Source: Porphyromonas gulae DSM 15663 (GTDB lineage: Bacteria > Bacteroidota > Bacteroidia > Bacteroidales > Porphyromonadaceae). Taken from it: a stretch of 45,092 bases of DNA. Under the pieces are notes generated by a model. The model did not search any database. It saw only the letters and a list, made by a program, of their open reading frames with translations, and was not told where the DNA came from. Below, piece by piece: positions 1 through 6,929 of this stretch (position 1 is the stretch's first letter; every line of letters begins with the position of its first letter). The stretch covers positions 1 through 45,092 of the forward strand of contig NZ_KB899168.1 in the NCBI RefSeq assembly GCF_000378065.1. Reading direction: 5' to 3'. Both the position numbers and the translations under genes were made by a program.

Positions 1-495
1 TATCCCGGTGCCTTTATCAAAGACATAGAAAGAAAGTCCAACGGCACATACAAGGCAGAGATCGTCTACAACAACAAGGAGTATGACTTGCTGTTCGATG
101 CTCAGGGTAACTTCGTGAGCGGAAATGTAGATAATCAGGATGATGACGACAATATCCCTGCTCACATCAAGGCTAAGATCGTAAATTACATCAAGCAGAA
201 CTATCCCGGTGCCTTTATCAAAGACATAGAAAGAAAGTCCAACGGCACATACAAGGCAGAGATCGTCTACAACAATACTGAGTACGACCTGCTGTTCAAT
301 GCTCAGGGTAACTTTGTAAGCGCACACATCGATGGTTATGAGGATGATGATGACAACATTCCTGCTCACATCAAGGCTAAGATCATCAATTACATTAACC
401 AGAACTATCCCGGTGCCATTATTAAGGACATCGAAAGAAAGTCCAATGGCAGATACGAGGCAGAGATTGTCTACAACAACAGGGAGTATGACCTG
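1..495 (+). repeat. In-frame coding tandem repeat, about 201-204 bp unit
   Basis: The string starting TATCCCGGTGCC occurs at 1, 202 and 406, giving periods of 201 and 204 bp (67 and 68 codons). The first two copies are virtually identical over about 75 bases; the third has scattered substitutions. The 3-bp difference lies in the acidic linker. The array continues beyond the left edge, so total copy number is not known. Confidence 0.85.
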
Positions 496-549
496 CTGTT
501 CAACGCACAAGGCAATTTCATCAGTGCGAGTCTGGATGACAAAAAATAA
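1..549 (+). CDS. PepSY-like tandem-repeat protein, 5' end outside window
   Basis: The frame is open from base 1 to the stop at 547-549, so the gene begins upstream; the first in-window ATG at 88 lies inside a repeat and is not the start. The visible 182 residues contain two complete units of about 67 residues and the end of a third. Each has an acidic linker (DDDDNIPAHIKAKI), then YPGA-IKDIERKSNG and a strand-rich half ending EYDLLFNAQGNF. This pattern fits the PepSY-like, beta-lactamase-inhibitor-like fold (PF11396 type), whose Bacteroidota members are usually secreted small-domain proteins of unknown ligand. Any signal peptide would lie upstream. The repeats are nearly identical at the DNA level, which suggests recent duplication. 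A strong terminator follows at 618-659. The family call is fairly sure; the function is unknown. Confidence 0.75.
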   Translation, partial: YPGAFIKDIERKSNGTYKAEIVYNNKEYDLLFDAQGNFVSGNVDNQDDDDNIPAHIKAKIVNYIKQNYPGAFIKDIERKSNGTYKAEIVYNNTEYDLLFNAQGNFVSAHIDGYEDDDDNIPAHIKAKIINYINQNYPGAIIKDIERKSNGRYEAEIVYNNREYDLLFNAQGNFISASLDDKK

Positions 550-617
550 AGTTATATGATCTCTGACGACGCTTCTTTCAGTGGCCGACAGCCCTGAACG
601 AGGTTAGCATAAAGAAC

Positions 618-659
618 AGAGGGTGATCCAAATTATTCTTGGGTCGCCCTCTTCTTTTT
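618..659 (+). terminator. Intrinsic terminator after PepSY-like gene
   Basis: A 14-bp stem pairs 618-631 with 639-652, with two G-U wobbles and a 7-nt loop, followed by TCTTTTTG. It lies about 70 nt after the PepSY stop codon and separates that gene from corA. Confidence 0.8.
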
Positions 660-746
660 GGCAGGATGAGTACACTTGCCGATAGCTTCAGCGCAAAAAC
701 AGTGGTCTCTGAAGGCAAAGCATCTTTTTCGTTTGCGTGATAATCT

Positions 747-754
747 TACCTTTG
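747..754 (+). promoter_or_regulatory. Candidate -7 box for corA
   Basis: TACCTTTG matches the Bacteroidota consensus TAnnTTTG. A TTTG lies at 732-735 but is too close (11 nt) to be a well-spaced -33 box. If used, transcription would begin near 760 and leave a leader of about 180 nt before the corA ATG at 942, much longer than for other genes here. Confidence 0.4.
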
Positions 755-833
755 TGGAGTCATTTTTCCGGCATTACCGATCGGTTGGCCGGATTTTAAT
801 TTCATCAAATCATAGTCAATGGAAGACCCATTC

Positions 834-915
834 CCTCCGTCGAGCCGTAGAAAGATTAACTGACAGGCATTGCTGTGCTACCCGATAGACGGAGGTGGTA
901 CGGCGCAATGCCGTA
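834..915 (+). promoter_or_regulatory. Potential structured leader of corA with alternative pairings
   Basis: CCTCCGTC at 834-841 pairs perfectly with GACGGAGG at 888-895, enclosing 46 nt that can form a small hairpin (863-866 with 873-876). Downstream, TACGGC (899-904) pairs with GCCGTA (910-915) around a 5-nt loop. Two competing pairings exist: GGCATTGC (866-873) with GCAATGCC (905-912), and GCCGTA (844-849) with TACGGC (899-904). This closed domain followed by a switchable hairpin 26 nt before the start codon resembles a riboswitch, but I do not recognise it as the M-box or any other known class. The structure is inferred from base pairing by eye only. Confidence 0.4.
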
Positions 916-941
916 ACACATAAAGAAGAGGAAGTACAGCA

Positions 942-1862
942 ATGAGAAAATACCTTTTCGCCGAACAGGGTTTTGTGGAAAAGCCCGATTTCGGAACAGA
1001 CTGCTGGGTATGTGTCGAAACTCCCGATGCAGAGGATATGAAGTTTCTGATCGACACGCTCAATGTTCCCGAAGATTTTTTGTCCGATATAGCCGATGCT
1101 GATGAACGCCCTCGCGTAGAGCATGATGGCGACTGGCATCTGACGATCCTGCGGATTCCTATCGAAAGTCGCCTGAGCGGTGTGCCTTACGTTACCGTAC
1201 CGATGGGGATAGCTACCCGATCGGATATAACGGTGAGCGTATGTTACCATCGTGCTCCCATGCTTGCCGACTTTCTACTTCATACCCGACGCAAACGAAT
1301 CAAAGTCCTCAACCGGACAGAACTGGTACTAAGGCTCATCTATTCTTCTGCCGTTTGGTTCCTCAAGTACCTGAAACAGATCAACAATGAGGTGACCATC
1401 TCGGAGCGAGAACTCGAACGCAGTATTCGCAATGAAGACCTCATTCACCTGATGATGCTTCAGAAGACTCTCGTATACTTCAGCACTTCCATTCGCGGCA
1501 ATGAAGCAGTACTCGGCAAAATAAGGGCTTCGGGAGAAAATCGGATCGACGAAGAGCTGGTGGAAGATGTACGAATAGAGCTGCGACAGGCCTATAATAC
1601 GGTGAATATCTATAGCGACATCCTTTCCGGAACGACGGAAGCTCTGAGCGGAGTGATTTCGAATAACCTGAATACAATCATGAAGCGCATGACTACGATT
1701 TCCATCGTACTGATGCTCCCTACGCTGATCGCCAGTTTCTATGGGATGAATGTGCCTATTGCAGGCAGTGGGTTTCAGTATTCTTTTTTCATCATTGTGG
1801 GCGTGTCCGTCCTGCTTTCGATAATAGCCTTTGTCGTTTTCAGAAAAATAAAATGGTTCTAA
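942..1862 (+). CDS. corA: CorA-family magnesium/divalent-cation transporter
   Basis: CorA forms a homopentameric inner-membrane channel for Mg2+ and, in some members, Co2+ or Ni2+. The 306-residue length is normal. A soluble N-terminal domain of about 240 residues with long helices is followed by two C-terminal membrane segments. The signature GMN is at residues 268-270 (YGMNVP), directly after TM1, and the protein ends with the basic tail FRKIKWF. The ATG at 942 is preceded by a purine-rich AAGAAGAGGAAG and gives a full-length family member. The next gene, cutC, starts 4 nt after the stop, so the two are probably co-transcribed. The long upstream region may hold an RNA control element. The family assignment is firm; the ion preference is not determinable from the sequence. 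Confidence 0.93.
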   Translation: MRKYLFAEQGFVEKPDFGTDCWVCVETPDAEDMKFLIDTLNVPEDFLSDIADADERPRVEHDGDWHLTILRIPIESRLSGVPYVTVPMGIATRSDITVSVCYHRAPMLADFLLHTRRKRIKVLNRTELVLRLIYSSAVWFLKYLKQINNEVTISERELERSIRNEDLIHLMMLQKTLVYFSTSIRGNEAVLGKIRASGENRIDEELVEDVRIELRQAYNTVNIYSDILSGTTEALSGVISNNLNTIMKRMTTISIVLMLPTLIASFYGMNVPIAGSGFQYSFFIIVGVSVLLSIIAFVVFRKIKWF

Positions 1863-1866
1863 CAAT

Positions 1867-2613
1867 ATGGCGATGCAATTAGAAATTTGTGCCAATTCGG
1901 CTGCCAGCTGTCGGCAGGCTGAGTTGGGTGGGGCTACTCGTGTAGAGCTTTGTGCCGGTATTCCTGAGGGCGGTACTACGCCTTCGGCCGGAGAGATGGC
2001 CGTGGCTCGCAGTCTGATAGCCATTCCTATCCATGTCATAATACGTCCGCGTGCAGGGGATTTTGTTTACTCTTCGGAGGAAATAGAAGCCATGTGCTAC
2101 GACATTCGTGTAGCTCGTAGTCTCGGTATGGAAGGCGTTGTCTTTGGATGTCTCACACCGGAGGGGGACTATGATGAGGAAGCAAATTCACGTCTTTTGA
2201 AAGAGGCGCAAGGGATGCAGCTCACTTTTCATCGAGCTTTCGATGTCTGTGCTGCTCCGTCTGATATGCTCGAAAAGCTGATTGCCGCAGGCTTCCACCG
2301 TGTACTTACGTCCGGCTGTGCCCCTACGGCATTGGAGGGTAAGGACATGATCGGAGCACTAAACAGACAAGCTGCCGGTCGAATCGGCATCATGGCCGGC
2401 TGCGGTATACGATTGGGCAATATAGAAGCGTTGGCTCGCCATACCGGAATCACCCAATTCCACAGCTCCTTGCGCCATGATATTCCGAGTAGCATGCGAT
2501 TTCGGCGGCCTGAAGTCAGTATGGGCAGTATAGTGAAAATAGATGAATACAGCCGTCCCGAGACATCGGCCGACATGGTTCGTCAGGCTGTCGAGATATT
2601 ACACGGAATATAA
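1867..2613 (+). CDS. cutC: CutC-family protein (copper homeostasis)
   Basis: This 248-residue protein has the CutC TIM-barrel pattern: LEICANSAASC near the N-terminus, GATRVELCAG, GTTPSAGEM, the IIRPRAGDFVYS block, GVVFGCLTPEGDYD, LTFHRAFDV and VLTSG. CutC was first named for copper tolerance in E. coli, but that role is disputed and its biochemical activity remains unclear. It starts 4 nt after corA, forming a likely corA-cutC pair, which would place two metal-linked genes under one control. No signal peptide is visible, so it is cytoplasmic. Family assignment is confident; the cellular role is only inferred from the family name. Confidence 0.9.
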   Translation: MAMQLEICANSAASCRQAELGGATRVELCAGIPEGGTTPSAGEMAVARSLIAIPIHVIIRPRAGDFVYSSEEIEAMCYDIRVARSLGMEGVVFGCLTPEGDYDEEANSRLLKEAQGMQLTFHRAFDVCAAPSDMLEKLIAAGFHRVLTSGCAPTALEGKDMIGALNRQAAGRIGIMAGCGIRLGNIEALARHTGITQFHSSLRHDIPSSMRFRRPEVSMGSIVKIDEYSRPETSADMVRQAVEILHGI

Positions 2614-2774
2614 ATACCTTATAAAAGAGAAATACCCCCTCTCAAGCCTGTAAAAAGGGTCAAAAAAGAATTCGGACGTCGTTTGCGCTGTGTAAATCAA
2701 ACCAAAAACGGATTTTGAGCCTACGCACTTGGCCAAAGCCTTATCCTTGGGATGTCTCTGCAAGGACAAATGAA

Positions 2775-2782
2775 TACCTTTG
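2775..2782 (+). promoter_or_regulatory. Candidate -7 box immediately before pabA/trpG start
   Basis: TACCTTTG fits TAnnTTTG and ends only 6 nt before the ATG at 2789. The expected transcription start, about 7 nt downstream, would fall on or next to the A of the start codon and give a leaderless mRNA. A TTGG lies at 2747-2750, 24 nt upstream. Confidence 0.4.
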
Positions 2783-2788
2783 CCCCCG

Positions 2789-3385
2789 ATGTTACGAGTA
2801 TTAGTTCTTGACAACCGCGATTCGTTCGTTTACAATCTGGTACAGCTGCTTCGAGAATCTCCGAACTGTCGGTTCGATGTAGTCCGAGGAGACGCTATCC
2901 CTTGGGACAATTTGTCGGATTATCAAGGTATCCTGTTAAGCCCCGGGCCGGGGTTGCCTTCCGAAGCTTGCGGCCAAATGGAGCTGATCCAATCCGCAGC
3001 AAGCACCCACTCCATCTTGGGTGTCTGCTTGGGACATCAGGCTCTGGCAGAGTTTTTCGGCGGCCGACTACGGCGAATCGAACATCCTTTCCACGGGCAT
3101 GACTCCCGAATACGACTGACCGAGCCGGACGAGCCTTTTTGGAAAGGTGTACCGAACAATGCCATTGTCGGGCGTTATCATAGCTGGGCGGTGCAGGATA
3201 CCGACTTGCCGGACTGCCTGACCCCCACGGCTTGGAGCGATGATGACGGTGTGCTGATGGCCATGCGCCACAAGCTACTGCCGCACTATGGCGTTCAGTT
3301 CCATCCCGAAAGCATTATATCCGATTGTGGAGAACGACTGATCCGGAACTGGCTGGACATAGTGGCAGAAATCCGAAAAACATAA
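2789..3385 (+). CDS. pabA: Class I glutamine amidotransferase, PabA/TrpG type
   Basis: These subunits hydrolyse glutamine and pass ammonia to a chorismate-using partner, PabB for folate or TrpE for tryptophan. The 198-residue protein begins MLRVLVLDNRDSFVYNLVQ. It has the oxyanion loop SPGPGLP (51-57), the nucleophile Cys80 in GVCLGHQ, and His172 and Glu174 in FHPES. I start at the ATG at 2789 rather than the in-frame TTG at 2780, which lies inside a promoter-like box. No chorismate-binding partner gene is adjacent, so PabA versus TrpG cannot be settled by context. I favour PabA because no trp genes are present, but that is inference. A small PAS protein follows 21 nt downstream. Confidence 0.8.
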   Translation: MLRVLVLDNRDSFVYNLVQLLRESPNCRFDVVRGDAIPWDNLSDYQGILLSPGPGLPSEACGQMELIQSAASTHSILGVCLGHQALAEFFGGRLRRIEHPFHGHDSRIRLTEPDEPFWKGVPNNAIVGRYHSWAVQDTDLPDCLTPTAWSDDDGVLMAMRHKLLPHYGVQFHPESIISDCGERLIRNWLDIVAEIRKT

Positions 3386-3406
3386 TCCTATCACATAATC
3401 CGAAAA

Positions 3407-3754
3407 ATGAAGTATTTCCAAGAGGCAGATATTGCCGTGACCGTTTGTGACAAAACGGGCAAAATCATTGATATGAACGAACAGTCCCGTCAGGTAAACC
3501 TCAAGCCAGGTCAGGAGCTGATCGGCTCGAATGTATTGGACTGTCATCCCGAACCGGCTCGCTCCATGCTCGAAGAGATGATGCGTCAGGAGCGAAAGCA
3601 CGTCTATACGATAGAGAAGAATGGGCGAAAGAAGCTGATCTATCAGATCCCCTGGTATGAAAAGGGGGAATATATGGGCTTCTTGGAGCTGTCGATGGTG
3701 ATCCCTTTCGAAATGGATCACAAGATTCGTACACCGAAGCCGGCAAACGATTGA
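3407..3754 (+). CDS. Stand-alone single-PAS-domain protein
   Basis: The 115 residues are almost wholly one PAS fold: IAVTVCDKTGKIIDMNEQSR is the typical first strand pair and helix, LIGSNVLDCHPE the middle, and MGFLELSMVIPFEM the last strand. PAS domains bind ligands, cofactors or protein partners. The DCHPEP stretch resembles PAS domains associated with DUF438 proteins. There is no kinase, cyclase or DNA-binding output domain and no membrane segment, so it would have to act by binding a partner. It lies 21 nt after the amidotransferase gene, and a perfect 13-bp terminator follows at 3801. Ligand and partner are unknown. Confidence 0.75.
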   Translation: MKYFQEADIAVTVCDKTGKIIDMNEQSRQVNLKPGQELIGSNVLDCHPEPARSMLEEMMRQERKHVYTIEKNGRKKLIYQIPWYEKGEYMGFLELSMVIPFEMDHKIRTPKPAND

Positions 3755-3800
3755 GATCCCTTATTTATAGAGAGCATTACTCATTTCCGATAAAAGCCAA

Positions 3801-3840
3801 GAGGGTGTTGCAACTTTTTTCTTGCAACACCCTCTTCATT
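3801..3840 (+). terminator. Terminator, possibly bidirectional, between PAS gene and S8 protease gene
   Basis: GAGGGTGTTGCAA (3801-3813) pairs perfectly with 3822-3834 around an 8-nt loop. It sits in the short gap between convergent genes, so it could stop transcripts from both sides. The T tract after the stem is weak on either strand. Confidence 0.7.
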
Positions 3841-3878
3841 TCCTATGGATCATGGCCATAGGCCAAACAGATGAGCCA

Positions 3879-6071
3879 CTACTCTTTCACGACTTTCTTT
3901 ACTACTTCTCCTGCATTGGTTTTTATTCTTAAGAAGTAAATTCCGGCCGGCAGGTGAGACAGGTTGATCACTCTCTCGAGTGCGGGGCCGTTAGGCTTTG
4001 AAGCATTAGCTCCTGCATCTTTACCGGAGAAATCGAAAAGCTCAAGAGTTTTGCCATGGACATCGAGAAGTTCAGCCCGATTTACACTCAGGTCGCCACT
4101 CTTAATTTTCAATTCGCCGTTCGTCGGATTAGGATAGAGGGCTATACTTTGCGCCAATACTTCTGCTATGCCGGTGTCTTCTGCTGTGCTGAATACAGCC
4201 TCAGGGCTTGCCGGCGAAGCAAAATGGGTGGACGTTTCGGCTTTACGCTGCCTGAAAGTGTACGATGTATTTGCCGTCAGGCCTTCAAACGTTGGAGACG
4301 CCTGCCATGCTCCTCCGTTGATATTGTATTCGCATCCTGCCAAGGCTGCAAGGGTAATACTGGAAACAGTATTGCTCTCCATGACAGGAGCAGCAGGTGC
4401 TGTTTGGTCGGCTTTTACAACCGGTTGCGTATCAGGAGAAGTGATCGTACCCGTACAGTTGGTAGCCGTTACTTGGACATTGATCACCTGATTGATGTCA
4501 GCTTCTACCAAAGAATAAGTGGCGGAAACGGCTCCTTCGATATTTGCGGTACCGCGTCTCCATTGATAGCTAAGCTGTCCCAAGTCCGAAACAACCGGTG
4601 TAGAGGTCAATCCCGTAGTATTAGCCGTTAATGTCTGTCCGAAGACGGCATTGCCTTCGATCTGGACAGTACCGCCCAATACGGGTTTCGGATTATTCTC
4701 GAGCACTGTTTTTATCGCGCCATAGGCATTCAATCTTCTGCCCGAAGCCACGAGGCCATTGAGAGAAGAGAGATTGTCCGCACCATCGAGCAAAGATTTT
4801 TTCACCATCAAAGCAAATTCGGCGGGGTCTTCCTTGCAAGACTGTATCATCTCCTTAGGCATAGAGGCATACATCAGTGCAATGACGCCTGCCACCTGAG
4901 GCGTTGCCATGGACGTGCCGGTCATATACTGATAGGTGTTGTTCGGCGTCGTAGAATAAATAGCTGTACCGGGTGCACCGATATCTATATTATTGATGCC
5001 ATAGCCCGCGCCCGGATTTTTTATGTCCGCCTGTGTAGTGTTGGTGACGCCGATCAAATAGTTGCTCGGACAGGTGGAAGGAACATCTCCTACGTTGTCC
5101 ACATTTACATTCATATTGGGGCCGGCTCCGCAACTCAGGATCCCCACCTTGCCCATCTCATCGTACATCGAACACCAGATGGGATAGTTGTTGGGATTGC
5201 CATAATCAATACCGAAGGACGAATTGGTAGCTACGACAAAAGCTCCTTTCGCTCCATTCGTTTCGTTGTAAAGTGCCCGCATCTCCATAGCGTAGGAATA
5301 GGCTTCTACGACTATCGCTTCAGATCCGGAGCTGCCACGAATGGGCATTACTTTGACATTCCAGTTCACCCCACATACTCCTTTGGCATTATTTCCGACT
5401 GCGCCTACTATGCCACTGACGTGAGTCCCATGCGGATCCGAGTTGATATTGCCGTTATGCAAGAACGCATTCCAACCATTGTAATCGTCTTTATAGCCAT
5501 TACCGTCATCATCTATTCCATTATTTGGGATTTCGTGAGTGTTTTTGAAAAAACTTAGATCTTCATGGTTCAGGAAAGCTCCGCCGTCGATAACGGCCAC
5601 CACAATAGCATCGTTCATTGCAGTATTGCCGCCGGTGGAGTACTCGTCCCATGCTTTCGGAAGCGATATTTTGGCCGGCGCCCACTGCTTATTATAATGA
5701 GTGTCATTGGGTGTAATGTCTCGCAACGTAACGTTGGTATGGTTGTTTTGGATATGCCTGATATCTCCATTCCGGGAGAGATTGGCCATGATCATAGACC
5801 TTTTCTCTACATTGTCCTTGATCTCGAAGAGCCAGATATTCAATCTCTTGGACAAAAGGCGTTTCGGCACGACAGGCTCGTTACAATCGACTGCAAATAC
5901 TGCGGCATCTACCCCTTGATTCAACCATATTATAAATTCATTTTCCACATAAGAGGCCTGTTTTTCGGCAGGTACATTTCCTGTTTCCCCTTTTGGTTCT
6001 TGACCATAGGCGAGCATTGTAAAGAAGAACAATGCCAAAATAATTCTTACTGTTTTAGCTAACTCTTTCAT
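3879..6071 (-). CDS. Secreted subtilisin-like serine protease (S8) with T9SS sorting domain
   Basis: The 730-residue protein has a signal peptide (residues 1 to about 23, ending AYGQ) and a prodomain of about 100 residues. The catalytic domain has Asp162 (VIDGG), His214 (HGTHVSG) and Ser387 (GTSMATP), so the triad is intact. The oxyanion-hole Asn is not obvious: the usual AAGN block reads SCGAGPNMN near 313-321. Residues about 466-555 look Ig-like, 556-630 form another beta domain (AAPVMESNTV...), and about 640-730 form a type A T9SS C-terminal domain (ALYPNPTNGELKI...AGIYFLRI...KKVVKE). The product is predicted to cross the outer membrane by the type IX system and be surface-bound or released. 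The long upstream gap suggests its own promoter. Substrate is unknown. Confidence 0.88.
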   Translation of the reverse strand: MKELAKTVRIILALFFFTMLAYGQEPKGETGNVPAEKQASYVENEFIIWLNQGVDAAVFAVDCNEPVVPKRLLSKRLNIWLFEIKDNVEKRSMIMANLSRNGDIRHIQNNHTNVTLRDITPNDTHYNKQWAPAKISLPKAWDEYSTGGNTAMNDAIVVAVIDGGAFLNHEDLSFFKNTHEIPNNGIDDDGNGYKDDYNGWNAFLHNGNINSDPHGTHVSGIVGAVGNNAKGVCGVNWNVKVMPIRGSSGSEAIVVEAYSYAMEMRALYNETNGAKGAFVVATNSSFGIDYGNPNNYPIWCSMYDEMGKVGILSCGAGPNMNVNVDNVGDVPSTCPSNYLIGVTNTTQADIKNPGAGYGINNIDIGAPGTAIYSTTPNNTYQYMTGTSMATPQVAGVIALMYASMPKEMIQSCKEDPAEFALMVKKSLLDGADNLSSLNGLVASGRRLNAYGAIKTVLENNPKPVLGGTVQIEGNAVFGQTLTANTTGLTSTPVVSDLGQLSYQWRRGTANIEGAVSATYSLVEADINQVINVQVTATNCTGTITSPDTQPVVKADQTAPAAPVMESNTVSSITLAALAGCEYNINGGAWQASPTFEGLTANTSYTFRQRKAETSTHFASPASPEAVFSTAEDTGIAEVLAQSIALYPNPTNGELKIKSGDLSVNRAELLDVHGKTLELFDFSGKDAGANASKPNGPALERVINLSHLPAGIYFLRIKTNAGEVVKKVVKE

Positions 6072-6587
6072 CTTGATTCTTTTTTGATTGTTGTTTTATA
6101 TATTGGACTACAGCCTTTCAGATCCGGCCGCATCTCTTGCTCGCCAATAAAATCCGTCCTAAATATACAAAACAATCAATCCGACAACAAAAACATATTA
6201 ACAATTTGCAGGTTTGGCCGGCTGAATAGATAAAACAGAACCACGAGACTTCATAAACATCTCTTGACCCGATACTATCGGGAAACGGCTCCTCAAACGA
6301 CAGTTAGTATTCAGATACAACTGTATCCATTACGCATGATCAGATATTTACAGGCAGAAACCACGACGAAAATCACAAATAAAATTTGATTGGGATTGAG
6401 GGATACCGGCATAAAGGGGAAGGAGTATGATCACGAGTCTATACACCCTTGAGATAGCAAGCATTAAGGTTCGACCGATGTACTTTGGGATAAAAGAAAG
6501 TTTGTAACCCAATCTTGCGTATTCAACAAAGACTTCTCCGGAAGGCTTGCCGTGATAGAGATTTTGTAAGGTTTACAAAGGGCAAAA

Positions 6588-6705
6588 CCAAAGTATATAG
6601 TTTGGTTTCATCAAAGTATATAGTTTGGTTCGACCAAAGTATATAGTTTAGTTTGACCAAACTATATAGTTTAGTTTGACCAAAGTATATAGTTTGGTTC
6701 GGGGG
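6588..6705. repeat. Five tandem 23-bp near-palindromic repeats
   Basis: The motif AAAGTATATAGTTTGG starts at 6590, 6613, 6636, 6659 and 6682, exactly 23 bp apart, with a spacer close to TTCGACC or TTTGACC. The fourth copy is AAACTATATAGTTT, a perfect palindrome; the others differ from perfect symmetry mainly by one G/C change. The flanks (CCAAA...TTTGG) extend the symmetry. The spacing is about 2.2 helical turns, so successive sites are slightly rotated around the DNA. The array is roughly 0.5 kb upstream of the S8 gene start and just past the end of the C10 gene. There are no unique spacers. Confidence 0.85.
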
Positions 6706-6812
6706 TTGTTTTGCCTCTTTTTTTGAAAAATATAACTACCTGTAAATAAGCGCATTGAATTGATACTGCCATTCGTGTGATTAGGGTGCAGATATGATAC
6801 GAAAGGCTTGGA

Positions 6813-6854
6813 AATAAAAAACTGTTCGGGAGCAGCCCCAAACAGTTTTTTATT
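6813..6854 (-). terminator. Terminator of the C10 protease gene
   Basis: AATAAAAAACTGTT at 6813-6826 pairs with 6841-6854, with an inner GGG/CCC pairing. The arms carry A and T runs, so on the minus strand the hairpin ends in a T-rich tail. It starts about 75 nt past the stop codon of the C10 gene. Confidence 0.75.
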
Positions 6855-6929
6855 TTCCATCCTTTCGTTTTCAATGATTCGGAAGCATCCTTTGTACAGG
6901 CCTCTCTTCCGAAAAACAGAGCTTCGGGG

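Larger units (their letters stand above)
6072..6929. other. Long intergenic region between the two protease genes
   Basis: This 858-nt stretch has no convincing gene. It contains the promoter region of the S8 gene (right-to-left), a perfect 7-bp inverted repeat with 1-nt centre at 6268-6282, the five-copy 23-bp palindromic repeat (6588-6705) and the terminator of the C10 gene (6813-6854). The short open frames over 6648-7065 have no recognisable protein signature. Confidence 0.6.

Noticed and set aside
816-1250. Antisense gene over the start of corA
   Set aside because: The frame is a shadow of the corA coding sequence with no recognisable domain.
6588-6705. CRISPR array
   Set aside because: The repeats are directly tandem with a constant 23-bp period; there are no variable spacers and no cas genes nearby.
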